Positions 35,727 to 49,228 of a DNA stretch of 64,000 nucleotides are shown here, piece after piece. The notes below the pieces were generated by a model. That model saw only the letters and a list, made by a program, of their open reading frames with translations, was not told the origin of the DNA and made no database searches. The DNA comes from Ceratodon purpureus (lineage: Eukaryota; Streptophyta; Bryopsida; Pseudoditrichales; Ditrichaceae), in assembly GCA_014871385.1 (NCBI GenBank), contig CM026431.1, positions 10,569,594-10,633,593 of the forward strand. The letters run 5' to 3'. Position 1 is the first letter of the stretch. Each line of letters opens with the position of its first letter. The position numbers were made by a program, and so were the translations under genes.

Positions 35727-38460
35727 ATGGCCTTTCCAGCTCGATTATCAGGTGGACCATGCATCGATGGGCGCTTCACCGACCCCCTCTTGCCGGAGCA
35801 GGTGAGTTAATTCCATTGAATTTGCATTCCGTCAAAGTAATCTGTAGCTGTATATCGACTCAAGTTCCGAGTGCACGGTTTCAATTAGATACTGACGATA
35901 TGTGGCTACATTCTTTTAATATAAAATCGTTCGCAATCATATCTCATGTGAACCGGAATCCGTTGTATTGTGGATACATCACGACATATAGCGAATAAGA
36001 ATCTACATTTCTTAATTTGCTAGAACAATTCACGGAAACGACACCACAGACGTAACTGTTTATTTTTTATCGTCGGCAATTTCTTACTTATACACGATCT
36101 AGTGCAATTCGATGGATGTGCAGCAATACAGGCTCCCACAAGTGCATTCAACTTCCACAGCGTCTGGGAGCCATCACGTTGCAACGGCCATCATCCCCGA
36201 GAGTAGCCACGGTGTAGCGCCCAATCCGTACTCCACACAGATCAGGCCCTCAAATGGCGCACACGCACCATGGATACATTACCAGCAGCAGACACCGGTT
36301 GAGACTAGTGAGGGCCATCGAGGTGGATTCATGACAGCGCCTCCAACATCACCAATGATTTGGCGAGGTCCGACCAACCTCGCAGCGAATGCCCATTCTA
36401 ACGATCCACGGTCCGGTATTACTCCGAATGTGAGCGAAGACAGGGCTGAGGTGAATCGAAAGCGTGCCCAATCACGAGAATTTCAGAAACCCTATCTGAA
36501 GGAGATGGCTTGCGCTCATGCACAGAATCGGGAACCTATCATTGAGATTCCAGTCTGCGAACAAGGTACTGTTCTAGGATTAAAAAGCCCTTGGCATCGT
36601 GCAGCCCGTTTGTCTGCCCGAACTACTCTCAATTTCAAAATTAGGTCTTATAAATCAAAGCATGAATATTGGATGTCGCAAGTTGAATACATTGCAGAGA
36701 AGCTAGCTCAGAAATTTACGTACACGAATCCATTAGACATCAAATACTTAGCGAAGTTCCTCAAGAATTCACTGAAAAATGATAGAAAATCTTGGAAAAA
36801 ATATTTCTTTAAAAATGGTGGTATGAAACATCCTCGATGTCCGGATGAAGCCTTCACGGAATGGAAGAAATACTGGGTGAGTGCAGTAGCCAAAGAGGAG
36901 TCAGAGCAAATGACCGAGATGCGGAAAGGGAAGCAGAAGTCACCAAGAGTGGATAGGACTGCTCATCATGCAGAGGAGCCTAATTACAGAGGAAATGCAA
37001 TCCCTCAAGTAAGTTATCGCCTTCTTGTCTCATAATGCGTCTATATTAGTGTACTGTTTTATGAGTTCATAACTGTCCATGTGCATTGACATGCACAGGA
37101 TTTGCAGAGGACTCCTATCAGACTCGTGAATAGTTCTGTACCTGGTATGCCGATTTACAACACTGATTCCACATCGACGCCCAGTACGGACTTCGCGCAC
37201 AGCACTCCGACTACTGGATTTAACCATGTGACCACATGCGCTTCGACACAAGGACCAAACATGCAAGATACAACGCCCAGTTTTCCACAGGTTCGTGCAC
37301 TTAGCCTCAGTCGTTAGTCCATTTCTTCATTAGTCTCAACTGCCGCATATTTTGAGAGAAGATACGTCAGAACTGTCCCTACTAATCGAGACTATTCTGC
37401 TATGTTCTTTCAGCGGCCATCTACACGGCCTTATGTCATTCGGGAAGTAACTCGAATCAATGCGCTGGAATCCACGGTCCAGCGCATGGCCACCGATTTA
37501 AGCAGTAGCAATGAGCAACTCCGAGAAGTCAAAGCGTTACTCATGAGACTTATTAATCCTGCGTCCATTCCGACTACAACTCCTGCAACCGAGAAGGAGA
37601 CGCCAACAATCACTGATCTAGGGACAGGACCTGAAGCACGTATTGAACAGGTAATTCCGGAATCGCAGCCTCGCACTTCCCCACCTGTCTCCATGCCAGC
37701 GCCTTCTCCAGCCCGCCAAGCTTCAAATCCCCTAGGGCCTGTTAACGATGGATTCAGGTCGAACGTTGCGGCGACAGCCACCATGTCTCGATCATGGGCG
37801 AGCGCAGATACACTGTCTGTGACTCCCAACAGTCTACTTCAGAACTTCCGTAATCGCATGCCTATAGGGGCAGCCATCTCTACGGACGTATCCGGATCCA
37901 TAGGCGCCGCAACTCAATCACCGCGCCCGAGCCCTCAAGTCACGCCCACTTCGAATGCCTCTAACCCAGGCCATGCTGGTAGTCCTGGAAGCCCGTCGAC
38001 AGAGCCAACAGACAGTCTTGAAATTTTGTGTACACAGCCAGGCGTGACAACCAGAGGAATGACGAACGTTGGAGAGGAAGACCCGAATCCACGAACCCCA
38101 CGACTCAGGTTCGAAATGACTTATCTACCGCGCATTACTTCAGATGCTTTAGCGGCAAACTGTCTCTGTTTTATTTTGCATCCAGATTGTCCACTTGTTA
38201 TCGTTGCGGAAGGCAAAACTGGAGGGAGCTGGAAATCTTGTAAGCAGAAGTTCGGATCTCTTTGCAAGGAAGGGGAGCAAATGGTGCAAGTGCACAAGAT
38301 TATTCGTGCCAACCTTCCTCTCATTTTTGTGGAAGACCGTCAGCCCTTCACTCTGCTGGATTATGCCTTAGTTAAGCCTTCTGGCTCCTCTGTATACGTC
38401 AAGTGGCACACAAATCTGTTGATAAAGAAAAATGTTTCGATCCGTGGTAGCAAGCCATAA
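35727..38460 (+). CDS. TNP1/En-Spm-like transposon protein (4 exons)
   Basis: Exons 35727-35801, 36124-37008, 37099-37290 and 37414-38460; all phase 0, GT-AG, ~732 aa. The start MAFPARLSGG was chosen because its exon ends at a perfect CAG|GTGAGT donor. Residues ~210-290 contain KFLKNSLKNDRKSWKKYF and a W..YW ending, similar to the DNA-binding-like region of plant Ptta/En/Spm proteins. A short coiled coil (RINALESTVQRM... EQLREVKALL) opens exon 4. The C-terminal ~110 residues (VIVAEGKTGGSWKSC..., QMVQVHKII, SVYVKWHTNLL) look like the TNP1/En/Spm C-terminal module. No catalytic transposase domain is visible. It would be the accessory protein of a CACTA-type element, and a CACTA-type MITE does occur at 45.8 kb. 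Confidence 0.6.
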
Positions 38461-38611
38461 GAATTCAGTGACCTCTAAAGTCATACAACACAGAGATGAT
38501 AGGGGTAGAAGCTCCTACCAGTTCTTTTCATACCCTTCGGCTTGGATTCAATGGCTTGCAACAAGCCATGAATGATCATTTCCCACAAATTGTAATGACG
38601 CTTTGATTCCA

Positions 38612-38617
38612 AATAAA
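38612..38617 (+). terminator. Poly(A) signal AATAAA
   Basis: AATAAA about 150 bp after the stop of the En/Spm-like gene. Confidence 0.4.
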
Positions 38618-38774
38618 AAGATGATCCATATCTGCATGCGCATGAACCCCCTATTGCTCGCTTTAATGTATTCTTTTGCATGCTTGCTCATGAATACGAT
38701 GACGATCAAAACAGACTGTATGTATCCAATTCCTGCAGGTCCAATTGGAACCGCATGCACGATCTCATCCTATT

Positions 38775-39150
38775 TCCGGATGCATATCCTGGCATAGACA
38801 CGTGGATACCCCGGAAATAAAAACCACCACCTGAAACTATTTTTAGAGTGTTCGCAATTGCATATCATTAGAAGATTCCATTCTCTTCTGCTTCTTACAC
38901 ATGGCAGATGAGAATCATCTATTTAAAATTATGTAACCCTAAACCACCGGGTATGATTGGCCCGGATATGTTCAAGAGTATCATAGATATACACGGAGGT
39001 TGGTTGATATCACCCTGCTACCCGGGTGTATCCCCGTAAAACGGGTATGCACCAACACTAGTGTGGATGTCAACCAATGATCCGGTTATGAGCCTCTCGT
39101 GATACCCGACCGCCAAATGCACTCCAACGTGATCTCAATCCGGACATGCC
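38775..39150. repeat. Cluster of CCCGG/ATACCCGG-like motifs
   Basis: Short related motifs in both orientations: TTTCCGGAT (~38773), GATACCCCGG (38805), ACCGGGTAT (38946), GGCCCGGATAT (38959), TACCCGGGTGTA (39019), ACGGGTATG (39041), ATCCGGTTAT (39080), GATACCCGAC (39101), ATCCGGACAT (~39138). They may be subterminal repeats of the preceding En/Spm-like element. Much less regular than families A-C. Confidence 0.4.
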
Positions 39151-42100
39151 AAGTGACTTACGTGGTGTGGTAAGAACTACGGTAATTCATTCACCCCAGC
39201 AAAGTGATTTCCAAATGGCCGGGCCCGCACATCCTCATCCACCACATCCATGAAGTTATCTGTGGCAGAGGGTTACTTCCCAAATCAAAAGGTTTTCACC
39301 CCCCGCATGACCCACGTGATTCAGCGTGCGAATTTGGAAACCCGCTGGGACCACCTGCGCTCCCGGACTCCAATATTGAGTTTCCGAGTTTGGGCATGTC
39401 AAGAGACCAAGTACACCAGAGAGTTCCAGATGAACACCGGGAGCAGTGAGACCCATTTAGCCTGTTTTTCGGTGTAATGCTCGGTGTATCTGGAGATCAT
39501 TTCCACTAGTGAAGAGTTGGCCAGAATTGGAATTTACATTAGTCTGCGACATATTTGTAGTGTCGTGTGCTGAGGTTGTTGGAAGACGTATTCTATTTGA
39601 TGTATTCTTGTGGCATCATTTGCCATCGAATATTCGAAACAATGATATTTTGACTTCGTATAGAAATGATATTCCCCATACTTCTTTGACAAAAGCCCCA
39701 TGATTATATTTGAAATTGGAATAATACTCCTCCATCTACTCCATCATTCACTTACATTAGGCATTCAACATTTGAAAATCCTCATATTTCAACACTAGGT
39801 AGTTCTTGGAATCAACCAAATTTATATCCTCTACCTTCTACAAACTTGATGCCCTTTTCACTAAGAGAACCATGGTCATGATTTAGATATTTTAATTATA
39901 AATTGTTCAAGTTGAAATTTTTCCGTGCTTGTAATATAAAATATTTTTAATGGTACACATTAATAAGCATGTTCTCATTAACATTATAACATGAATTATA
40001 ATCATTTCAAGTTTATGATCTATTATAATCTATCCATATTGTATGTGGATACTTTGTGATATTAAAATGAAAAATAAATTCAGAAATTCAAAGAACTCTG
40101 AATAAAAAACATCTATTGCAATTCTACTATTTAATCCATTGGAATTTTGGTTTTTTTAATTTTGTAATCTTATTATGTAGATAGGTTAAAAGGATATATC
40201 CCTCCAATAATAGTACCTATTTTAACTATGTTATAAGAAAAATGATATACTTTTGGATGTTGATCTTTTATCATGTTGCCAAAAAATTTATATAGATATT
40301 TTTGTTGAAATATATTTTTATTCAATTGTTTGATACACAATTCATCCACTTCCACTATTTATTTGATGAAAATTGGGAGTTTAAGATATAAATACAACTA
40401 TTATGAAGTCTTTAGAACAATTTGTACATTCGTTTTTATATCATTCAAAAATTAAATTCTCCTACATCTTACTTTCTTCTTCACCTTTGTTGCCTTTAAT
40501 ATTGAATTACAGATTCTAAAGTAACAAAGTTTAGCTATGGTCAATCACTTCATCTAGCATATATATTTAAAATTTATTCAAACTAACTAAAAGGATTTGA
40601 AGTAGTTTACTAAAGCCCCATATTCATCCAAATTTTGGATATAAGATCACAAATTACCTAATTTTTAATACTTCATTCTTTGAATTTGACAATTCCATTA
40701 AAAAAGATGAGGAAAATAGGTTAAATCAAATTAATTTTTGCAACCATTTTTTTTAGATTTCATATCCTTTTGGACATGATTAGTGCCTTTGTAGCAAAGT
40801 CCTTTATACCTAGTATGGTAGAGATAGAAATGTACTCTTGGCTTCATGTACACATGATATATTTTATTAGCAAATTTGATATACATCCACATCAGATGTA
40901 CATCATTACATTGAACACTACTATTACAACCCTCAAAAACGAGTCTTCAAACAACACTTCATATTACTAAGTCACAAGTATCTCGTAGAATTACATCTTA
41001 TTCTATAACAAAGAAGGTTCATATAGAACAATGAACATACTAAAAGTTGACTAGATCAACGCATATACACTTCTTAAGTTTATATGAAAATATCATTGTT
41101 TAAAAACTTGTATAATTATCTCATTCAATTTTATATCCAAATTTAGATTTTGGTGCTCTTGCTCTTGAATATAAAGATAAATTGGTGTAAACAATAGATA
41201 AAAAGTAATTGTAATACAATATCAATGAGATCTTGCAATATGTATCATAAACATCAAATCCATAGAGTAAGAATGAGGCCCAAAGCACATGCATGAGAAT
41301 TTTTTTTTTATAGTACAGAGAAAATCATCCTTGGAAAGTGAACATTTCACTAGATTAAACATCCTTGACACCTTGTGTGTTTGTATCATCTCCTTTTAAG
41401 TCATATGCATACAATTTTTTGATACATAATTAATTGTAACAAATTTAACTTTTTATGGTAAACAAGAAGTGACAATATATAATCAAAATTAAATTGTCCT
41501 TCATTTTGGGTCATCGAAATAAGTATACGAATATACTATGAAAAAATATATAATCTTTATTTTAATACTGAACCCTTTCCAATACAATTTTTTTGCATAA
41601 TCCTTTCTGTATTTAACAGTGTAAAACACATACAATGATGGTATTTCATTCTTGCATCATAATAAACTTATTTAATATAGTTTCTTCAACACAAAGACTC
41701 AAGGACTTTCTAACTTTTTCTTAGCTGACAAATTGTTCTTGAATATTATTATATAATGCTTGTTTATAATATTATTGGATCAAACACATTGAACACTATG
41801 GTACTTCAAGATTTCATTGAGATCTTCATTATTGAGTTAGACTTCATCTCTAACTTGACAAGTGATGTTTTTTCATTTGTTTCATATAGGTGCGATGGAA
41901 ATTGCAAAAAACATACAATTGCAATGTGTTTATTTTTGGAAACAATATGTAAATGTATGACTAACGTGCAATTTTAATCATAAATATGTTGCATGTTTGT
42001 AAAAGAAAAAAATTCATATCATATTAATAGCCTTTCCACTACCCTCCACTTCAAAATTGTTACGTAGATAAGTTTTCTTCATCAATTCTTTCCACACTAT

Positions 42101-44235
42101 GCATCTCTCATAATCAAATGTACCTTTGTACGGAGTATTGACTATAGTAAAATTCAAATTGACATACATTTTTAATACCTCGACTCTAATAGATTTTGGA
42201 AAAAAATAGAGTAAAAATTTAACTTTTTAAATTTTATACATTGGTATAAGGCAATTTTTTAATTGAATGTTTTCTAGAGTAAAGATTACAAATAGATAAA
42301 TAAGAAATGATACATAAAAATAATTATTCTTCAAATTAACTTTATAGTCTATAAAATATCAAATTTAGCTTAAAGTGTTAAGATTTATTCAAAATGAAGA
42401 CACTTGTGACTTAATTCACGTCAATGTCTTTTGGAGACCAAAGTTTCTCTCTCTCTTATTCAAAATGACATAAGATGGAAAATCTCCTATAGTTGAATTG
42501 GATCATTTATATGAAATTCATTAAAATATCATTTCATGTTATTAAAATAAACTATCTAAGACATTTATTCAAGTAAAGATGTTATAATTTAAAGATGTCA
42601 AAGAATACCAATTCAATTTTAAGCCTTTAGGTTAGATGAATATTAATTTGTAAACTAAAAAAAGACATCATATTTGTTTGTACATTTTTATATCAAAATT
42701 TACAATTTCTTTTACTAGATCTATTTTTACTATTGACATATGTTGAATTCTAGTTTCCTACCATAAGACACATTAAACTTGATATTGCACATTGTATGAC
42801 TTGTGATTGTTGCATATTGTTATAAGAAAATATAGTTTAACTTTTCATAGTTTTGAAAGGCAATGAAAAATTGATCATTGTCTTTGAGTTTTTCTTATTT
42901 CAATTCTATTCCAAGGGACATCTAAAATGAATTGATTCATACACATCAATTCATGTAGTAGGGTGTCCTAATTCTCAAATACATAAAAAGAAAAAAGAAA
43001 ATAAACTTAAGACATTGTACAAAGCTATACATGATTTGAACAATTATTTTCTATACAATTGAAATTATGATATTTCATTGACCTAAGGTTGTATGATTCA
43101 ATATTCAATTGTTTGATTATATGGTCCATCTCTAACATGAGTATCATCAATGAAATCATATGAGAAATATAATCAAAATAAAATGAACTTCAAAATATAC
43201 TATTATGATTATATATTAGTAAAAACACTCAACTATTGGAAGATGTGGGGACAAATCTTCAAACAAATTGTAGTGAATTCCGTGCAACGTAATGATATTT
43301 ATGCTTTTGGAAGGCTTGACGTCATGTATATAATATATTAAAATAAACAATACTCACTCACAAACCTGAAAATGATTAGATTCCTTTTGTAAAGCTTGTC
43401 TACTTCCTCAAATCAAAGAATAAATAAAAAGATCAAATTTCAAAAACGCCATTTCATGAAGATATTTTCTAGCGCAAAATATGAAAATTTTGTTGAAAAA
43501 CCGGAATAGTTTCTAAACCTTTGAAACATCATTTCATACTTTGCTGAGAGAATTTTCAAAATCAATACAGGTCATAAGCACAAAGAATACAACAACTAAA
43601 TTGTAATTTTTAAGATTTTAATTAAAGCTGTTACCTTAGGTAGGTAGCTGATTTGTTCAAAGATAATCCTAAATCCAAAACCAAAAGAATGGGAAACTCT
43701 AAGGATAAACAAGGAAAATAGGGAAAATTGCTTCTAGTGATATCTGTTAATTTGAAGTCATTTGAAGCTAATTTTATTAAATGTTTTTGAAAACAAAAAT
43801 AAAATAAAATATAGTTGTAATTGTGAAAGAAATTCTATATTTTCAAAAAATCATTTATTCATGATTCAGATGAGCTCAAACCATCTACCTTGTTATGATA
43901 TTAATCCTACCTTTAGAATATGGAATTTTAAGTTTCTAAAATTTGATTTGCCCACTTTCATGAGTGCTTGGTTACTTTACAAAAATCACATAATGTTTTA
44001 TCTTGAGATCTCTCATAAATCAATTTGTTTGTGTTTTTATTAGTATAATAAATAGATTTGCATTTGTTCAAATATTGCATAGAGGTAATATTGCAGAGTA
44101 TTATAGTCAGATGTACACTAGAGAATCACACTACTAAATTTTGTTTTAAAATATGCCACGATTCAACTTAATATGAACACTAGCCAATTTCCTCATAATC
44201 CAATTTATAAATATTTAACAAATGTAGTAGATTCA
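39151..44235. other. AT-rich region without genes; distal part belongs to a segmental duplication
   Basis: No open frame with recognisable protein and no strong repeat in 39.5-42.0 kb. From about 42.0 kb the sequence is similar, in the same orientation, to DNA from 47.77 kb onward (for example CACTTC..AATTG at 42049/47809 and GAGCTCAAACCATCTACC at 43871/50187). Confidence 0.7.
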
Positions 44236-45964
44236 CTAAATGTGCCTATAAAAGTCCAATACTTTTTCAAACAAACAGTTCGATTTCCTCTTGTGACTCC
44301 CTTCCCCACTTCTTGGTTTGTTGTATGGTGGGGCAATCCAAGGCTCCACCACTATCACGCTCCCGTCGCTCATGCTCACTGCAAACTGACCTGCTTTCCT
44401 AGGATGTGCAGCAATCGCCACGGGAAAGGCTGTTGATCTACAACACAACATCAATCACCATGTCATGAGTACTCGGCAGCCAGTCTGTAGTCCAGTGTAA
44501 CCTATTCCTTGTCTACAAGGGAGACTAGAAACCATTCCAAGAATATTGATGCCCGGATTCCACTGCCGTTACTTCGATGATTGAGGGATTATGAATAGGA
44601 TGCAATGCAACTAAGAAGCTCACACCAATCATCATACTCGTAGATGCCAACAAAAATTGGGTCTAGTGAATGCAGTACATAGATCCAGTCACGATTACAT
44701 ACCCGCTCGATCCCAGAGGAGGGTGAATCGGTGGGACGAATCGATGTAGCGGCCTAAATTGAGCATCAAGATGAGCGACGGAACCATTGGCAAAGCCCAC
44801 AAAAACTCGGTGACAGGTACATGAGTAGGTGGCGTCTGTGATTGCTGCGGTGAATGGACTTTGAGGAACCCACTGCACAAATCCCACCACAATATTACTG
44901 TCAATCTTAGGAAATGTGCTTCGTTCAATAATACAAATCTGCAAGATGCTCCCTTCACCATCCTTCTCAAAATTCTCAAAACTGCCACTAGAAATCTGCA
45001 CGAGATACCATGTGTGGGCATCTGCTACTCTTGACTTCATTCTCAACCGTTTAAATTAGTTGTTTCAGAGCAACCCTGGTCTACTTGGACCAAAAGACTT
45101 TGTACGGCGTACAGACTAGCTGTGATCAAAGGGGCTGACCTCGATAACAGGACGATCCAAATTCAAAGTGTCATAGACAGCCAACTGCGACTTCCCCACA
45201 ACAAGAACTTGGCGTTGGTCGTTGTGGAATTGAACGCGAAGGTCCCCCGCGCACGATGTCCTCTGATCCGGTTGTAATGACCCAAACCTCGACCGACGTT
45301 TGCCCCACTCCTGTGTATTCCACACACACAACTGCAGTAGAAGACGTCTTAGAGCAAAGCTTTTAAAAGAGATTGCTGACAACATCACACCAGGATGTGC
45401 GAAAAACCTTGTGTTTAGGCTCCAAATCAAAGCTAGTGTAATATGAATAAACCCCCTGCTTCCTTCTTTCAAAACACATGACAATTATGCAAACATCAGT
45501 GTAATTGAGTCCCGGCTGCTTCAAATGCAGCTATGGCGTTATCTGAATTAGTTTAGATGATATCGTTGCTATGCTACGACATTGGATTCTCCATCACTCT
45601 CTCAGTAAAGTTGTTGAGAAGCTTGAGTTTGCATCCGTGGTTGAAGGGTGGTGAAAGGCATGTTTACAGTACCTGAGCATCTGCACTTAAGGATACAAGT
45701 ACACTTGTTGAATTGGCGGAATCCTCCGAGAATGCCAACCTAATGACTTTGTTGTCACTAGAAGAAAATGTGTCGTTTTTGATTTGAAAAAGCAATCAAA
45801 CGGCGCTACTCTGACATAAAGCACTCGAATCGGTCACAAGAGACAATTTTGCGGGCCCCTTTCCTCTGCTTGGATTGGTTGATTGCTCAATGTTCCGGGT
45901 TCTCTAGGATCAAAAACAACGGGTTTGCTACTAGTGTGTGATGGCCACCCAATGTGCACATCAC
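44236..45964 (-). pseudogene. Truncated TOPLESS-like WD40 fragment (duplicate of the 51-52.5 kb exons)
   Basis: Four exons match the downstream part of the 50988-56463 gene: 45964-45673 (AGH..KVIGLAFS-like, disrupted), 45331-45140 (LCVWNTQEWGKRRSRF, VQFHNDQRQVLVVGKSQLA), 44872-44703 (WVPQSPFTAAITDATYS) and 44437-44236 (AIAAHPRKAGQFAVSMSDGS, then a diverged tail). TOPLESS proteins have the same strings in the same order. Upstream exons are missing. The first exon is cut by a 181 bp MITE. Several exons remain open, so the copy is young, but it lacks a start and cannot encode the propeller. Confidence 0.8.
45756..45936. mobile_element. 181 bp CACTA-type MITE with 3 bp target duplication
   Basis: Ends are CACTAGAAGAAAA and, read from the other side, CACTAGTAGCAAA; similarity continues inward to GTTTTTGAT on both sides (about 27 bp imperfect TIR). 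TGT at 753-755 is repeated at 937-939 of the 45 kb block. The paralogous exon at 52.5 kb lacks the insert (GTCCTGATGG versus GTTGTGATGG after removal). Empty-site comparison makes this the best-defined mobile element in the window. Confidence 0.92.
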
Positions 45965-46064
45965 CTGCAAAGAGCATGCGAGAGTCATACTAGTTGCACA
46001 TCGATGTCCTCAACCTACGAATAACAATGTAGAAAGCTGCATGTATTGCTTTGATTGAATTTAT

Positions 46065-47770
46065 AGAAAAAGATCCTAACTTCGAAGACACTAAAAATGC
46101 ATGGCCATCTACTTTTATTGTTGATTTTATGACCCCATGAAAAAACCAAAAAAAACAATAAAACTTAAAAGAAATTTGAAGATGTACCTTATTTCTACAG
46201 AGAACTCTTTAAAAGAAGAAAAGAATGAAAGCATTTATTCAACTAGGTAAAATAGATAAGCAAAGTCATCAAAATGCCTCAAAATGGTTCCAATGAAATC
46301 ACTCAATTATTAGAATTATTTATAGAGTCATCTAGTATTCAACTTGTAGACCATGAGTTTTGATCCATTCTTAAGAAACAGTTGTCTCAATGCGGTTATT
46401 TCAAGATTTTGGACATTAAGTTTTACATTTTATAAACTTTAGATGTGAAGATTCTGGAATTCTATTGTTTAAAGTACAAATTTAAAAAATTGCTATGTAA
46501 AAATATTTTTTATTCTTCCACATGTCATCCATATAAAAATTACAATGTGCAAAATTGTTTTAACTACATTGCAAAGAATTACGACAACAATAATAGTTCC
46601 TTCTACTCCCTCTAAAATTATTGAAATTCTTATACAAAATGAATGATTTTTTTGAATTTTTTTTAAAAAAAATGTGAAAATGAAGAATGTCTAATGGAAT
46701 AGAAATTTCAATTCAAGCATAGTCAAATTCCTTGTGCCCTACTAAGCAAGGTGCAAAATTATAAAAAAATAAAACTTTGTCTTGATACAAAAATGTCAAA
46801 GATTCCTTTTATCTTTTTTGTGTTATTGTCTTAAATTAAAGAAACAACATCACTTTTTGATTTAACAATTTTGATTGTAATCTTTGAAAATATATAGAGT
46901 TTCTGGAAATAAAAATAAGTGTGCATAAGCCATTTCATAGAGCTCCTTCTATTCCAAGATTTCATAAAAAATGCAATACATGTTTTTTACTTTTAAAATG
47001 TGTTATACAATTTATTAATATGATATACCATGTAATTGTCAAATAGCTTAACTCCGCGGTGGTAAGTTGAAAGAGTACTTGTAGTAATATTTCAATATCA
47101 CTACAACAATTTGAAAAAAGATTGGATTACCTATTTATTCGTTACTAAATTTAAGTTGGATTTAAGCATGTGTTTATTTGTGAACAATCTAGACTTTTCT
47201 AAAGTGGTGGTGTTTGTTATTTTCAATTTGAAAGTAAATTAGATAGTTGTTAATCTTTAGCAAGTATGATAAGGATTACATAAACATACAATATAACATG
47301 TTTATTTCAAAAATATCATAGAAACAATGTTCAACATTCATTCAATTTTTTTTTTAATTTTCATATATTGTTGTACATTGTAAATAATCACATTTTCATC
47401 ATATGTCTTACCAAAACCTCATCACACTTAAAAAAAACAATGCAGAAACATGACCTGATAAGTTTGAAATAAAGTCCTTGTTGAATAAGTCAAGTACTCT
47501 AGCCTTTGATGTTTACATTTCATGTGCAAAACTTCACAAAGGCAAAGGCCTACAATATAATGAGAAATAGCTACTTGACATAACAACATTTAAAGAGTCA
47601 TAAAAAATGAATCTTAAATTATACCAATCAAAGGCATATGACTTTTTGGGTTTGATTCTTTAAAAAAACAAAGTTCTTTTACAATATTCATCAAGACATG
47701 AATACCTTGAAATGAACAACCTTAGACCTCTAAAATGTAATAGTTATCCATTTATACATATTTGTGACCT
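46065..47770. other. AT-rich spacer between duplicate copies
   Basis: No gene, no clear repeat, about 75% A+T by eye. Copy 2 of the TOPLESS-like region loses similarity at about 46.06 kb, before the next exon. Confidence 0.7.
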
Positions 47771-48470
47771 TACTTCTCAAACATTATATTCTTAGCGCCT
47801 CCACTAACCCCCACTTCATAATTGATATACATTGGTTGAATTTGCTTCATCAATTTTTTCCACACATGGAATCTCTAATAATCAACTATGCCTTTGTATT
47901 GACTATTATAAAGTTCAATTTGACTATAGTAAAATTCCAATTGACTTGCATTTTTAATGCCTCAACTCTTATGGGTTTTGAAAAAAAAATGGATAAAATA
48001 TATCACATTTTAAAATATCGATGTGTTGGTTAAAGGTGGCCTCATCATTAATTTTTTTTTAGAGTAGAGAATAAAAATACATACATAAGAAATAATACAT
48101 AAAAAAAAGAAATTCCTTAAATTCATTTTATAGTGAATATAAATATCAAATTTAGCTTCAAGTGTTAAGATTTATTTAGATGACATAGGATGGATGTTTT
48201 GGCTTAATCCCCTGGAGTTTGATTGGATTATTTACGTAAAATTCATTGAAAAATTAATTAATATTATTTTAATAGAATATCTTAGACATTTGTTCAAGGA
48301 AAGATGTTATAATACAATGATGAAGAATCCAATAAAAATTTAAGCCTATAGGTCAAGAATGAATAATAAATTGTAAAATAGAAAAAGACATCATGTTTGT
48401 TTGTGTATTTTAATATGAAAATTTAGAATTTCTTTTAGATCTTTTTTACTATTGACAAATGTAGAGTTCT

Positions 48471-49228
48471 TTTTGACCCCCAAAGGCCTGAGCCTATGAC
48501 CACAAAAATAGACTTTGACTTTGGATGCTCTTTTTTGCTACTAAAAATAGAAAAAAATAATGTAAAATATGAATTTTTATTCTTACTTAGGTAGATACAT
48601 GTTATCTACGAGCAATATTTTTATTAAAAATAGTGGTTTCATTATGTAATTAATAAAATAAAACAAAGAAAATTCATATTGAATATAGGTTATACTAAAA
48701 AATTACGAATTATTTACCATAAATGTGTATGACAACCACAAATCTTATACTAGTTACCGTGCTAAAAAATTATAATCTAATTCAAAACTATGATGAAAAA
48801 ACCTAAAACCGTGGATAATCAAGTAGTAGCCACGTTTATACCCCTTCATCTTATACCGGCTATAAATTACTCCATTTTAGGTATTTAAAAAAAAAAAATT
48901 GGACTAAAAAAAAGATTTGTCAAACTACATTTCATTAGTTTATCTTAACTGCAAAAAAGATCATCTCAATAGTTGAAATTGTGTTTCAGCAGTTTGTATT
49001 AAGGAATTTTTGAATACACACACGATATTGATGTTTTGGACTTTAAGGAGGCAGCAAAATTCATGAAATTATTATTTTGAGGATTCATTAATGAGATTAG
49101 ATATATTTCTCACAACTTTACAACATGGGAAAAAATGGATGAAAAATTGTCATATAGATGACTGTTATAGAACTTGGAAAAATGAGATCGACTAGTTTTT
49201 GGTTGTTTAGGTGTTTAGGGGTTATTTT
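48471..49228. mobile_element. ~0.76 kb insertion found only in one duplicate
   Basis: The proximal copy reads directly from GAATTCTAG to TTTCC-ATAA-type flank around 42.75 kb. Here ~758 bp intervenes, starting TTTTGACCCCCAAA and ending TTTAGGGGTTATTTT, so the ends are roughly inverted and TTTT may be a target duplication. It has no coding capacity. Ends resemble the AACCCCTAA-bounded segment at 18.4-19.3 kb. Confidence 0.5.

Larger units (their letters stand above)
42020..46060. repeat. Segmental duplication, proximal copy
   Basis: Direct copy of ~47.78-52.60 kb. Offset grows from ~5.76 kb to ~6.8 kb because of indels, including a ~0.76 kb insertion in the other copy. Covers the 3' flank and the last four exons of the TOPLESS-like region. 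Confidence 0.75.

Noticed and set aside
36708..36893. Minus-strand open frame inside the En/Spm-like gene
   Set aside because: Antisense shadow of an exon that fits a four-exon plus-strand gene.
39509..43341. Several 60-90 codon open frames in the AT-rich region
   Set aside because: Composition is Ile/Asn/Tyr/Lys-rich as expected from AT-rich DNA, and the paralogous duplicate does not keep the frames.
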